A stretch of DNA of 64,000 nt from an uncultured Collinsella sp. GTDB lineage: Bacteria > Actinomycetota > Coriobacteriia > Coriobacteriales > Coriobacteriaceae. The stretch spans positions 124,001-188,000 of the forward strand of contig CAUFMG010000001.1 of assembly GCA_959026725.1 (NCBI GenBank). The letters are read 5' to 3'. Below, piece by piece: positions 8,754 through 17,260 of this stretch. The first letter of the stretch is position 1; every line of letters begins with the position of its first letter. The position numbers were made by a program, and so were the translations under genes. The notes under the pieces are model-generated. The model made no database searches. It saw nothing but the letters and a program-made list of their open reading frames with translations, and was not told the DNA's origin.

Positions 8754-10249
8754 GAGTTTCTCCTTTGAGCTGTGGCGCTGGCGTTGAGCGGGATGGACAC
8801 CGCAAGCGTAAAGGGCGGGGCGGCATGGACTTCCAGGCAGCCGCCCAGATCTTGCGCGACATGCCTCATACCTGGGATACCCGTTCCCTCGCGATACGAT
8901 ACGGGGGCCGGGGACCCGTCGTTAGAAATCGTCATGCGCGCGATGGCGTCAGCATCCGTCCCCTCCTGCCACAGGCACACATGGATCTGATGCGCCTGCG
9001 CATGCTTAGTGGCGTTGGTCGAGGCCTCGCGGACAATCTGCAAAAACGCTGCGGCAACGCGTGCGTCCTCGGGAAGCGATCCCTCGATATCGATCTGCAC
9101 ACTCACCAAGCCAAAGGCGTGGACGATATCACCCAGCTGCTCCACAGGCTCACTGGCGCCGCCACTGCGCAGATCGGCGGCGATCGAGCGCAGCAACGGG
9201 TCGATCTGCTCGAGCGACTCGTCGTCCAGGCGCCCCTCCTCCAAATAGCGATGGAGGATGGACAGGCGCTGCCCGATCACGTCGTGCACGCGGGCACGCA
9301 TGCGCAGGTAGGCCGCATTGTCGGCAACCTTTTTGACTTCTTCAATCTGGGCCTGGAGTTCTTTGCCCGCAAGCTCAAGCAGGTGGTTGGCTTGCGCCAA
9401 GCGGTCGTAGGCGTGTGCGTATTCCGTCACGTCCAAGCCGACGACGCGCTCGAACGGACGGCCCGAGACCGTAACGGAGTCACGCACGAACAGACGAATC
9501 TCGGAAGGAGAGATCTCGACCACGGCACGGTCGTGGCCAAAGCGGTCAAGGTCAATATGGGCGCGATTTGCGCTGCTTTCGGTCGTCTGCATGCTGAGCT
9601 TGCGAAGGTCACTCCACGTGCCGCTCATGTCGCGCAGGTCGGTGGGCATGCGAAGCTCCACCAGGTTTTTGCGCATGCAGCGGTTCATGAGCAGCGGGCG
9701 ACCCTTTGGGTCCAGATACAAGATGCCCACAGGGATCACGTTGATGGTTTCGATGGTCGAGAACGCGGTAATGTCTTCCTGACGGTTGCGGACATCCATC
9801 AAAAGCGCCGCGATGGAACGGAACAGGAAGAACGCTCCCTCTGCAATAAGGACCACGGTCCACGCCGAGCCCATGAGGCACACCACCGGCGGCGTCACGG
9901 CTGCAACGAGCAGCAGCTCGGCCAGCATGACGGGGCGACGATAGTGCACCATAAGCACCGCGCCGTAGGCAAAGATTGCGGCATTGAGCCACAGCGCTCC
10001 GCCCATTGCCCTGGCACAAACGTCAAGCGGCGCCACCAGATATGAGCCAGACGACGCGAACAAGATGAGCGCCGAAATAACTAGGTGAAGCACAAGGCTC
10101 GCCTCGTAGGCACAAATCACCTTACGGTTATAGGACGAGCGGCGCGATGAAATGAGCGGGACGTGGATCGTCTGCAGACACGCAGCCAGGGCAAAGACAA
10201 CATCGAGCGCAACGATTTGGGGAAGGATGAGCGAAATCTGCATCGTCAC
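8750..10249 (-). CDS. Membrane sensor histidine kinase (HisKA_3-like)
   Basis: A 499-residue kinase. About six hydrophobic segments fill residues 1-170. A PAS-like linker (about 180-280) and a coiled-coil stretch follow. The dimerisation segment has the phosphoacceptor RARVHDVIGQRLS (about 325), typical of NarX/DesK-type kinases. The ATPase domain shows an N-box (REASTNATKHA) and glycine motifs (SNDGSPAP, GTGIPGM). The start is the GTG at 10249, because its first bases overlap the upstream stop (GTGA). Phosphoryl transfer would go to the LuxR regulator encoded immediately downstream. The input signal is unknown and may come from the kinase-like membrane protein encoded just upstream. Confidence 0.85.
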   Translation of the reverse strand: MTMQISLILPQIVALDVVFALAACLQTIHVPLISSRRSSYNRKVICAYEASLVLHLVISALILFASSGSYLVAPLDVCARAMGGALWLNAAIFAYGAVLMVHYRRPVMLAELLLVAAVTPPVVCLMGSAWTVVLIAEGAFFLFRSIAALLMDVRNRQEDITAFSTIETINVIPVGILYLDPKGRPLLMNRCMRKNLVELRMPTDLRDMSGTWSDLRKLSMQTTESSANRAHIDLDRFGHDRAVVEISPSEIRLFVRDSVTVSGRPFERVVGLDVTEYAHAYDRLAQANHLLELAGKELQAQIEEVKKVADNAAYLRMRARVHDVIGQRLSILHRYLEEGRLDDESLEQIDPLLRSIAADLRSGGASEPVEQLGDIVHAFGLVSVQIDIEGSLPEDARVAAAFLQIVREASTNATKHAQAHQIHVCLWQEGTDADAIARMTISNDGSPAPVSYREGTGIPGMRHVAQDLGGCLEVHAAPPFTLAVSIPLNASATAQRRNS

Positions 10250-12129
10250 TCACCCGCCCTCGGCATCAAGACGATCATGCGCAGCTGGCCGGGCTCGCCC
10301 TCAAGGCGGTATGCCACGTTGCGCCCTTGCAGAGCGCTTTCGAGCTCTTGCGCAGCGGGCGTCTGCGAAAGATCTGCGTCATCGTTGGAAAAAAGCGTGG
10401 CGCGCAGCTCGACACTGCATCGGTCATGGTCGCCCAAGTGATACATAAGCGCCGGATGGTCGGTGGTGTAGGCAAAAAACGCAAAGTCATACACGCAGTC
10501 GTACAGGGCGCTTACCGTACTGGCGTGCATCGGGCGCCGTATGGCGATAATCGAGGCGCAATCGATATCGATGGTGCGCAGGTCGCTTGCGAGCTCGTTG
10601 GCAATGAGCTGAATGCGGTCGCGATCAAAACCGCTCTCCCCATGCTGTGCCAACGTGAGCGACCCCTTGCGCTTGCAATAGGCGACGAGCATCTTGGCGC
10701 GCTGCAGCATGCGGTAACGCTCGTGCGAAGACGCCTCGTCGGTCAACGGCGGCAGCGAGCTCAGCAGGTCGTACATCCCTTCGAGCGCGCGGGCAAGCGC
10801 CTGGTCCACGTCTTGGACCAGCAAGGTCTCGGCCTCTTGGTCTGCCAGGTGCGTCTTAAGGTCGTAGTCGGCAGCGAGCAGCTCGTTTTGACGTTGCAGC
10901 TCCATGCGACGATGTGCCAGTTCACGGTTAAGCTCGTTGAGATCCGACACGTCTTGGGCAAGCAGGGCCGATCCGCCCAGCAGTGGAAAGGCACGGTACA
11001 TCACATCGGGATCGGACGCCACGGCAAAGGCATGGGCGCGGCCGTGCGCCTGGGTCCGCAACTCCTCGCGCACGCCTACCGGCATTGGCTTTGACACTGG
11101 CGTGGCATAGACTTCCTGCAGGTCGCGCGTTAGAACTTTGAGGTCAAGCGGCAAGGTGTCGAAAATGCCGGCGATGTCGTGATATGACGGAATGACACCG
11201 CAATCGAGACAGATTTCCATCGCCACCACGCACAAGACGCAATAGATGAGCGAAAAGTTGAGCCTCCATGCCCAGGGCACGCGCAACGCATATGAGATGG
11301 CAAAGAACGCGCCGCCCAGCAGCACGAGCGCCGCCGTGCCCGAGAAACGTTGGATGCGAAAGGACGAGGACCGGCCCACCAGGATAAAAAAGGCCACAAA
11401 GTTAAAGGCAGTCCACACGAGGACGGCGAAATAACCCCAGCCGTACGTGTAATCGTTGCTCCAGGTGTCGCTTGTACGGTCAAAGTGGAAGACCTGCTGG
11501 TGAAAATCGTTGGTGAGCACAAATCCGAAAAGCAGGATAGCCGCAATCCACAGCGCAGCGCAGTAGCGGCGACCCAGGCGGTGTTGCTCCAGGCCCGCAA
11601 GGCGCAGACCACACAACTGGTAGAGCAGCGGAATGAGCGTCATGGGCACGTAGTACAGGTACCACAGCACGGTGGCATAGAACGGCGTGAACGACTTGTA
11701 CTTGAGAATGACTTCGATCATCCACAGGGCGCAGATGGTGGCGATGGCAACAAGGCGGCGGCGCAACACATAGTCCAAACAGCGCAGATAGACCGATACG
11801 CCCCAGATCGAAAATGCAATTGCGGCAACAAGCAACGGCAGAGAGCTCGAATGGACGAGCGCATCCACGATCTCTTCGGACACCTCGCTATAGGCGGGCA
11901 CGGCGTTAGAAAGTTTGGGGTCGAAGGCGAACAGCGCCGGCAAGACTGCCAAAAGCATGAGGAACATCGCGGTGATGACACCGGCGATAGCAAAGACGCG
12001 GTGGCGGTACACCTGATGTGTTATGCCAACAAGGAATCGCGGCATGGCGAAGAGCCTGCCGCCCCTGGGATCCGCCACGGGTGCGGATCGGGCGGCCGCG
12101 TTGCCGATATGTCGCTCGCGGGTACCCAT
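10246..12129 (-). CDS. Multi-pass kinase-like membrane protein, degenerate ATPase domain
   Basis: A 627-residue protein from the ATG at 12129; an ATG at 12045 is an alternative, and neither has a strong ribosome binding site. About eight hydrophobic segments (about 40-340) resemble the 7TM/8TM input region of some histidine kinases. A long helical region with a coiled coil follows (about 410-470), then a C-terminal part shaped like a kinase core. I find no HD/HE phosphoacceptor motif and none of the glycine boxes (DxGxG, GxGxG), so the ATPase is probably dead. Its stop overlaps the start of an intact histidine kinase gene, and a LuxR regulator gene follows. It may serve as a receptor or adaptor partner of that kinase. 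Confidence 0.75.
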   Translation of the reverse strand: MGTRERHIGNAAARSAPVADPRGGRLFAMPRFLVGITHQVYRHRVFAIAGVITAMFLMLLAVLPALFAFDPKLSNAVPAYSEVSEEIVDALVHSSSLPLLVAAIAFSIWGVSVYLRCLDYVLRRRLVAIATICALWMIEVILKYKSFTPFYATVLWYLYYVPMTLIPLLYQLCGLRLAGLEQHRLGRRYCAALWIAAILLFGFVLTNDFHQQVFHFDRTSDTWSNDYTYGWGYFAVLVWTAFNFVAFFILVGRSSSFRIQRFSGTAALVLLGGAFFAISYALRVPWAWRLNFSLIYCVLCVVAMEICLDCGVIPSYHDIAGIFDTLPLDLKVLTRDLQEVYATPVSKPMPVGVREELRTQAHGRAHAFAVASDPDVMYRAFPLLGGSALLAQDVSDLNELNRELAHRRMELQRQNELLAADYDLKTHLADQEAETLLVQDVDQALARALEGMYDLLSSLPPLTDEASSHERYRMLQRAKMLVAYCKRKGSLTLAQHGESGFDRDRIQLIANELASDLRTIDIDCASIIAIRRPMHASTVSALYDCVYDFAFFAYTTDHPALMYHLGDHDRCSVELRATLFSNDDADLSQTPAAQELESALQGRNVAYRLEGEPGQLRMIVLMPRAGE

Positions 12130-12196
12130 AGTGCTTTTAGTGTACCGACAGGCAGGCTCAAAAAACGGGCCGCATGTCCCAAAATCCGTAGACGGC

Positions 12197-12235
12197 AAAG
12201 CGCCCGACGAGCACAAACTGCTCGCCGGGCGCTTT
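12197..12235 (-). terminator. Terminator after the GH1 gene
   Basis: A 17-bp stem with one mismatch (12197-12213 with 12219-12235) and a five-base loop lies 36 bases beyond the bgl stop codon and ends in TTTGCC on the minus strand. It separates the glucosidase gene from the signalling operon. Confidence 0.75.
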
Positions 12236-12270
12236 GGTTAGGAGACTATGAGGTTGGGGGCTCGGTGCCC

Positions 12271-13701
12271 TTAGGACAGGTCCTCGCCATTCGAAGCAAT
12301 GACGCGCTTGTACCAGTCGAAGCTCTTCTTCTTGGAGCGCTTGAGGGTACCGTTGCCGGCGTCGTCACGGTCGACGTAGATGAAGCCGTAGCGCTTGGAC
12401 ATCTCGCCCGTGCCGGCCGAGACCAGGTCGATCGGACCCCAGGTGGTGTAGCCCAGCAGGTCAACGCCGTCCTCAGTCACCGCGTCGCGCATGGCCTGGA
12501 TGTGCTGGCGCAGGTAGTCGATACGGTAGTCGTCGTTGATGGAGCCGTCCTCCTCGACAACATCCTTGGCGCCCAGACCGTTCTCGACCACGAACAGCGG
12601 CTTCTGATAGCGGTCGTACAGGTCGTTGAGGGTAATGCGGAAGCCCAGCGGATCGATGGCCCAGCCCCACTGGCTCTGCTGAAGATACGGATTCTTGGCG
12701 CCGGCGAAGGCGTTGCCCTGGGTCTTCTCGACATCGGGGTTGTCGGCGCCGGCGGAGCAGCGGGTGGAGTAGTAGCTAAAGCTGATGAAGTCGACGGTGT
12801 TGTCGGCCATAATCTCGCGGTCATCGTCGGTCATGCCCACATCGATGCCCAGGCGCTCGAGCTTCTTGACGGCATAAGCCGGGTAGTAGCCACGGCTCTG
12901 GACATCGACGAAGAAGTAGTTGTCCTGGTTGTCGAGCTGAGCCTGGCGAACATCGCCCGGACGGCAACTGTAGGGATAGTAGGTGCCGGCGGCGAGCATG
13001 CAGCCGATCTTGACCTCGGGGTCGATCTCGTGGGCGATCTTGGTTGCCCACGCGCTGGCGACGAGCTCGTTGTGGGCGGCCAGGTACTCGACGGCCTCCT
13101 TGTTCTCGCCCTCCTCAAAGACCAGGCCGGCACCCATAAACGGCAGGTGCAGGATCATGTTGATCTCGTTGAAGGTGAGCCAGTACTTCACCAGGCCCTT
13201 GTAGCGGGTGAAGATCGTGGTGGCCAGGTTCTTGTAGAAGTCGATGAGCTTGCGGTTGCGCCAGCCGCCGTACTCCTTGATGAGGTGAATGGGGCAGTCG
13301 AAGTGCGTGATGGTCACGAGGGGCTCGATGCCGTACTTTTGGCACTCGCGGAACACGTCTTCGTAGAAAGCCAGGCCGGCCTCGTTGGGCTCGGTCTCGT
13401 CGCCGTTGGGGAAGATGCGGGTCCATGCCAGGCTCATGCGGAAGGTCTTAAAGCCCATCTCGGCAAAGAGGGCGATGTCCTCCTTGTAGTGATGGTAGAA
13501 ATCGATGCCGGTCTGCGCGGGATAGTAGTAGCCGTCCTCAAAGTCGAGCATCTTACGCTGGCCAGAGACCACCGCGTAGCGCTCCGCGCCGTGCGGCGCC
13601 ACGTCCACGTTGGCCAGGCCGCGGCCATCCACGTCGTAGGCGCCCTCGCACTGGTTGGCGGCCGTCGCGCCGCCCCACAGGAAGTCTTTACGGAAAGCCA
13701 T
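12271..13701 (-). CDS. bglA: Glycoside hydrolase family 1, 6-phospho-beta-glucosidase
   Basis: A 476-residue GH1 enzyme, the usual length for the family. The N-terminal FLWGGATAANQCEGA signature is at 8-22. The acid/base Glu179 lies in TFNEI and the nucleophile Glu in VVENGLG (about 375-381). The C-terminal SAGTGEMSKRYGFIYVDRDD region carries the Ser/Lys/Tyr pattern of the 6-phospho-glycosidases. It would hydrolyse phosphorylated beta-glucosides delivered by a PTS, giving glucose-6-phosphate and an aglycone. It is transcribed alone, with a possible promoter at 13738-13766. The EIIBC/LicT locus 4 kb away could supply its substrate. AAAGGATC upstream supports the start. Confidence 0.9.
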   Translation of the reverse strand: MAFRKDFLWGGATAANQCEGAYDVDGRGLANVDVAPHGAERYAVVSGQRKMLDFEDGYYYPAQTGIDFYHHYKEDIALFAEMGFKTFRMSLAWTRIFPNGDETEPNEAGLAFYEDVFRECQKYGIEPLVTITHFDCPIHLIKEYGGWRNRKLIDFYKNLATTIFTRYKGLVKYWLTFNEINMILHLPFMGAGLVFEEGENKEAVEYLAAHNELVASAWATKIAHEIDPEVKIGCMLAAGTYYPYSCRPGDVRQAQLDNQDNYFFVDVQSRGYYPAYAVKKLERLGIDVGMTDDDREIMADNTVDFISFSYYSTRCSAGADNPDVEKTQGNAFAGAKNPYLQQSQWGWAIDPLGFRITLNDLYDRYQKPLFVVENGLGAKDVVEEDGSINDDYRIDYLRQHIQAMRDAVTEDGVDLLGYTTWGPIDLVSAGTGEMSKRYGFIYVDRDDAGNGTLKRSKKKSFDWYKRVIASNGEDLS

Positions 13702-13737
13702 ACATCGATCCTTTCACACGCTGTTTGTCATAGGCTC

Positions 13738-13766
13738 AGTATCTCTATAAACGGCACGTCGCTCAA
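13738..13766 (-). promoter_or_regulatory. Predicted sigma-70 type promoter of the GH1 gene
   Basis: Read on the minus strand, TTGAGC (13766-13761) and GATACT (13743-13738) are separated by 17 bases and lie about 37 bases upstream of the start codon. Confidence 0.4.
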
Positions 13767-13884
13767 CGGCAACGGCGCAGGTCGACACTTCTTTTCGCTC
13801 CCGCATATCGGCAGACGGTGCGCTCCTGACACTTTTTGATACCTCGCGTGCACGAAAAAGCACCCGCCCACACGCCGCGAACGT

Positions 13885-14001
13885 CAAGTGAGTAGACTTT
13901 TTGGCAAAACTCAACCAGACCCGCCTTTGACGCCATCAAAACCGACGCTTACCTGGCATGTTCCGGCGTGGTCAGACTAAGCCAAAAAGTCTACTCACTT
14001 G
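13885..14001. repeat. Inverted repeat with perfect 21-bp arms
   Basis: The arms 13885-13905 and 13981-14001 are perfect reverse complements around a 75-base loop. Read on the minus strand, the loop begins near CTGACCACGCC and ends near GGCGGGTCTGGTTG. This resembles the loop ends of the palindromes at 59724 and 59971, so it may be a distant member of that family. Confidence 0.75.
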
Positions 14002-14037
14002 CAAAAAAGGGCGCCTCCACAACAGCGAAGGCGCCCT
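14002..14037 (-). terminator. Minus-strand terminator-like hairpin without an evident gene
   Basis: A 9-bp stem (14008-14016 with 14029-14037) is followed on the minus strand by six T residues. No minus-strand gene lies upstream, because the gene at 14105 runs the other way. The hairpin either ends a short unannotated transcript or belongs to the neighbouring repeat. Confidence 0.55.
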
Positions 14038-14104
14038 CGGGTGGCAGACCATTTGACTGAATAGGAAAGAAAGGAAAAAATAGGAAAGAAAGGAAAGGAG
14101 ACTT

Positions 14105-15211
14105 ATGACTGAAACCATCTTCTCCCCCTCATTTGGAAATCGCCCATCCTATCTCGTCGGGCGCGAAACTGTAATTTCGACATTCATATCCGGCCTTGAG
14201 CAGGAACCGGGCAATCGCGACCGAGCCATGCTCATGCTTGGACAGCGAGGCAGCGGCAAGACAGTTCTTCTGTGGGAACTTGCCGACCGCGCACGCAAGA
14301 TCGGCTTTGTTGTCGCCACGCCTACCGTAGCCTCCGAGGATATGCTCGAGCGCATTGTCGAGAAAATCCAAGAAGCAGGCAAACCTTACGTCAACAAACG
14401 CCGCCTTCCCAAACTCGCGAGCGGCAGCCTAAGTGTTTTCGGGCTCTCGGCAGGCCTCGAGTTCACACGAGACGTGCAGGAGACCAAGAGCTTTCAGTTC
14501 AAGCTCACGCAGCTCGCGCGCAAACTGACCGAGCAGGGGCACGGCATCCTCATCCTCATCGACGAGCTCCAAGCAAATTCACCCGAGATCAGACAGCTCG
14601 TCACCGCCTATCAAGAGCTGGTCGGCGAACGACTCAACGTCGCGCTCGTCATGGCGGGCCTTCCGGGAGCCGTCTGCGCAACACTCAATGACCGTGTGCT
14701 GACATTTCTCAACCGCGCTCGAAAGGTCACGCTCGAGCCACTTTCGGTCGGAGATGTCGATACCTATTACCAGCGGGCTTTCGATGAGCTCGGCCTTGAT
14801 ATTCCAAGCGATCTTCGCCTCCGTGCCGCTCGCGCAACCCAAGGCTCGCCCTATATGCTGCAACTCATCGGCTATAACATCGCCAATCGCTGCAGGACAG
14901 GCGAACGTGCGACGCAAGGGTTAATCGACGGAGCTATCGAAGCGTCGAAAGTCGATTTCGAAAACGATGTTTGCGAAACGACGCTCGCCGCGCTGTCAGA
15001 CCAAGACGTCGCGTTTCTCTCCGCAATGACTGATGACGAGGACGCCGTGTCTCGCATTTCTGATGTTGCGAAGCGCATGTCAGTCACACCCGACTATGCG
15101 CAAAAGTATCGCCGGCGCCTCATCGACGCCGGCGTTATCGAGCAGGCGCGCCGCGGCTACGTGCGCTTCGCCGTCCCCTATATGGCTGACCACCTGCGCA
15201 GCCAGCTCTAG
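14105..15211 (+). CDS. AAA-family ATPase, ORC/archaeal-ATPase-like
   Basis: A 368-residue P-loop ATPase. Walker A GQRGSGKT is at 46-53, Walker B with ILILIDELQ at about 148-156, and an arginine-rich sensor-like segment near 205-215. A C-terminal winged-helix-like part (about 295-368) may contact DNA. The layout matches the bacterial ATP-binding proteins related to archaeal ATPases, which are of uncertain function and often stand alone. AAAGGAGA sits four bases before the ATG. The gene is isolated on the plus strand between minus-strand sugar genes. Palindromes lie on both sides (13885-14001 and 15263-15398), which would fit an independently acquired gene. Confidence 0.8.
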   Translation: MTETIFSPSFGNRPSYLVGRETVISTFISGLEQEPGNRDRAMLMLGQRGSGKTVLLWELADRARKIGFVVATPTVASEDMLERIVEKIQEAGKPYVNKRRLPKLASGSLSVFGLSAGLEFTRDVQETKSFQFKLTQLARKLTEQGHGILILIDELQANSPEIRQLVTAYQELVGERLNVALVMAGLPGAVCATLNDRVLTFLNRARKVTLEPLSVGDVDTYYQRAFDELGLDIPSDLRLRAARATQGSPYMLQLIGYNIANRCRTGERATQGLIDGAIEASKVDFENDVCETTLAALSDQDVAFLSAMTDDEDAVSRISDVAKRMSVTPDYAQKYRRRLIDAGVIEQARRGYVRFAVPYMADHLRSQL

Positions 15212-15262
15212 GCAACCACCACAAAGGGCACAGTTCATTTGTGGCGGGTTGGGCCCGTTTGT

Positions 15263-15315
15263 CTCAATCTGTAACAGTTAGGCCGTCAAAACCGGGCTTG
15301 GTGTTACAGATTGAG
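15263..15315. repeat. CTGTAACA inverted repeat, unit 1
   Basis: The perfect 14-bp arms CTCAATCTGTAACA and TGTTACAGATTGAG lie around a 25-base loop, immediately downstream of the AAA-ATPase gene. A second unit of the same design follows at 15340. Confidence 0.75.
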
Positions 15316-15339
15316 ATTGTCCGGGCGGCCCCCGCGGTT

Positions 15340-15398
15340 CGTCTTGATCTGTAACATATAGAGACGATTTAGCGCGCCAACTGTTACAGACCGAGACG
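15340..15398. repeat. CTGTAACA inverted repeat, unit 2
   Basis: The arms 15340-15356 and 15382-15398 pair in 15 of 17 positions. They share the GATCTGTAACA / TGTTACAGA core with unit 1, while loop and flanks differ. The two units form a tandem between convergent genes. Confidence 0.7.
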
Positions 15399-15405
15399 AA
15401 GGACC

Positions 15406-16050
15406 CTAATCCACGGTGATGTCGAAGTTCTTGCCGACGAGACCCACGTAGCCGCCCTCGGCAGCCTTGGAGCTATCGGCGTGGCAGAGAACCCACTTGT
15501 CGGCCTTCCAGTAGCAGTAGCTGTCGCCGGCCGCGGGCATGTCGGACGCGGCATCGGGGCGCGGGCCATTAGTGCCAGCGGGCAGCGCGACCATCACCTG
15601 GAAGCCGCCCTCGTCGACCATGCACGGCGTATAGTGCAGCGTGGTGGCGTAGACCTCGACAAGCGTGCCGGCAGGGGCACGGAAGGCCTTGACCTGCGCG
15701 GTGTCGAGCTTGCCGTCGACAATCTGCTCACGCTTAGCGAGCAGCAGGATAAAGTCGCGCGCGCCCAGGTTGAACTCGCTCGCGCGGTGATACTCCAGGC
15801 AGTTGAGCTTCGTGTTGTGGCCGTTGCACCAGCCCAGCTGGAACGGGCGACCGCCGTACATGAGCAGGCCGAGCGTGTCGGCGCCCTCGACCTGTTCGAG
15901 CTCGGGCGCGGAGGCCACATACTTGCTACCCTCGGGAATGGGCGTGGCGGACAGTGCCTCGACAAGCGGAGCTATCAGGCTGGAGGGTACGTCGTCCCAC
16001 ACGCGGCCGTAGGACTTGAACTCGGGATCGGTAACAGAGTAGATATGCAT
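15406..16050 (-). CDS. DUF4867 family protein (cupin-like)
   Basis: A 214-residue soluble protein that matches DUF4867 in length and in its N-terminal pattern (IYSVTDPEFKSYGRV). It contains motifs of a cupin-type barrel (HRASEFNLG, LLLAKREQIVDGKLD, VEVYATTLHYTPC), so a metal-dependent isomerase- or lyase-like activity is possible. DUF4867 genes tend to sit in sugar-use loci, and here the neighbours are a PTS and an esterase. AGGAGCG lies before the ATG. A symmetrical element centred on TTCTAGAA lies about 45 bases upstream and may be an operator. No reaction is established. Confidence 0.75.
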   Translation of the reverse strand: MHIYSVTDPEFKSYGRVWDDVPSSLIAPLVEALSATPIPEGSKYVASAPELEQVEGADTLGLLMYGGRPFQLGWCNGHNTKLNCLEYHRASEFNLGARDFILLLAKREQIVDGKLDTAQVKAFRAPAGTLVEVYATTLHYTPCMVDEGGFQVMVALPAGTNGPRPDAASDMPAAGDSYCYWKADKWVLCHADSSKAAEGGYVGLVGKNFDITVD

Positions 16051-16175
16051 GTTCGCTCCTGTTCGTAAATGTGACTATATAAACATTCTAGAACATTAGC
16101 CGTCTTTTGATGGAGTCAATACCGCAAACAACACGCACCAGAGTCACATGGGCAAAAGGGCGGCGTGTATTTTAC

Positions 16176-17156
16176 TTAGCCGAGATAGCCCTTAAGGAAC
16201 TCAATGACACCCGAGCACCAGTGATCAGTTTCCGGCGCATGAGGTTTCATTAACGCATGTCCTCCTTCTGGATACACAATCTCCTCGTGGTGCACCCCAG
16301 CCGCATCCAGTGCGTCAACCATCTTTCCGAGATTGCCGGGCGATACGACATCATCGTCGGCGCATTGCCAAAGATATGTCGGCGGATACCGTTCCCACAC
16401 ATGTTGATCAATGCAGAAATCATCAATCGCATCGTGCCCAGCTCCACCGCACACCGAATCAAGAAATCTATGGTCTGACGCACATTCGGACTCATGAAGG
16501 TCAATCGGGGCGTAACACAGAACCAAAGCTTTTGGCGGCTCGCATCCGTAAGATGCAAACCCCTTGTTATCCGTCCCCCACTCGGCGGTCAAATGCGCGC
16601 CAGCGGAAAAACCGATAACCGCATATTTTTTGTCCACATTAAATCGCGTTGAATTCTCGAGGACAAAACGGACTGCGCGATTAAGGTCATCGATCGGACG
16701 CGGCATCAGCGGCTCGACCCTCACCCTGTATGACAACACAAACACGTTATAGCCCGCATCGTTGAGCTCGGGAGCAACGGGAAAACCTTCCATTTGGTGA
16801 CAAACGCTCTGATAGCCCCCACCCGAAATCGCGATAACGAATGGCGCCCCCGGTCGCCCCGGAAAGAAAAACAGCTTTGTGTTGCGCCGGGTCGGATCGC
16901 GAATACAATCGGCTTCATCCCAAATATCGTATGCAACCTGCCTCCCGTCATCCGCAAGCTCAACAATCCGATTCAACCCGCGCAGAACACGAGTAACTTC
17001 ATACGGATTAGTGTCGGAATTCAAATGGACCGCGATGGGCTTATTCCACATGCGCTCCCAAGTTGAAGGTCGGCAAAGCATGAGATGCTCACCGAACCCA
17101 GCGAACTCAGGAAGAAGTGCGATTTCTCCAAATGTCATATCGGCAGTAATTGTCAT
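16176..17156 (-). CDS. Alpha/beta hydrolase, acyl-carbohydrate esterase-like
   Basis: A 326-residue hydrolase of the BD-FAE / acetylesterase type. The oxyanion motif AISGGGY is at about 108-114, the nucleophile elbow GFSAGAHL at about 180, an Asp near 267 (CADDDVVSP) and a His near 300 (EGGHALM). There is no signal peptide. It is the third gene of the licT-EIIBC operon, 104 bases after the transporter gene, which suggests that it removes an acyl group from an imported phospho-beta-glucoside. Its first 60 residues (MTFGEIALLPEF...) are an extra N-terminal region I do not recognise. GGAGTG precedes the start. Confidence 0.85.
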   Translation of the reverse strand: MTITADMTFGEIALLPEFAGFGEHLMLCRPSTWERMWNKPIAVHLNSDTNPYEVTRVLRGLNRIVELADDGRQVAYDIWDEADCIRDPTRRNTKLFFFPGRPGAPFVIAISGGGYQSVCHQMEGFPVAPELNDAGYNVFVLSYRVRVEPLMPRPIDDLNRAVRFVLENSTRFNVDKKYAVIGFSAGAHLTAEWGTDNKGFASYGCEPPKALVLCYAPIDLHESECASDHRFLDSVCGGAGHDAIDDFCIDQHVWERYPPTYLWQCADDDVVSPGNLGKMVDALDAAGVHHEEIVYPEGGHALMKPHAPETDHWCSGVIEFLKGYLG

Positions 17157-17260
17157 AACCAGTCACTCCAAAAACGAGGTGGGCTCGCGCAGATCAATCG
17201 CAAGCCCACCATATGCAATCTGCCGCGGGGTTTTCAGCAGCTTACATTCCGAATAATTGT

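Larger units (their letters stand above)
13702..14104. other. Divergent intergenic region between the GH1 and AAA-ATPase genes
   Basis: It holds a promoter-like element for the GH1 gene (13738-13766), an inverted repeat with 21-bp arms (13885-14001), a hairpin followed by a T-tract on the minus strand (14002-14037), and a purine-rich stretch before 14105 in which ATAGGAAAGAAAGGAAA occurs twice. No credible protein gene lies here. Confidence 0.6.

Noticed and set aside
11350..13839. 829-codon plus-strand frame across the GH1 gene
   Set aside because: It is antisense to a canonical GH1 enzyme and the kinase-like gene, lacks any domain, and is explained by GC-rich codon third positions.
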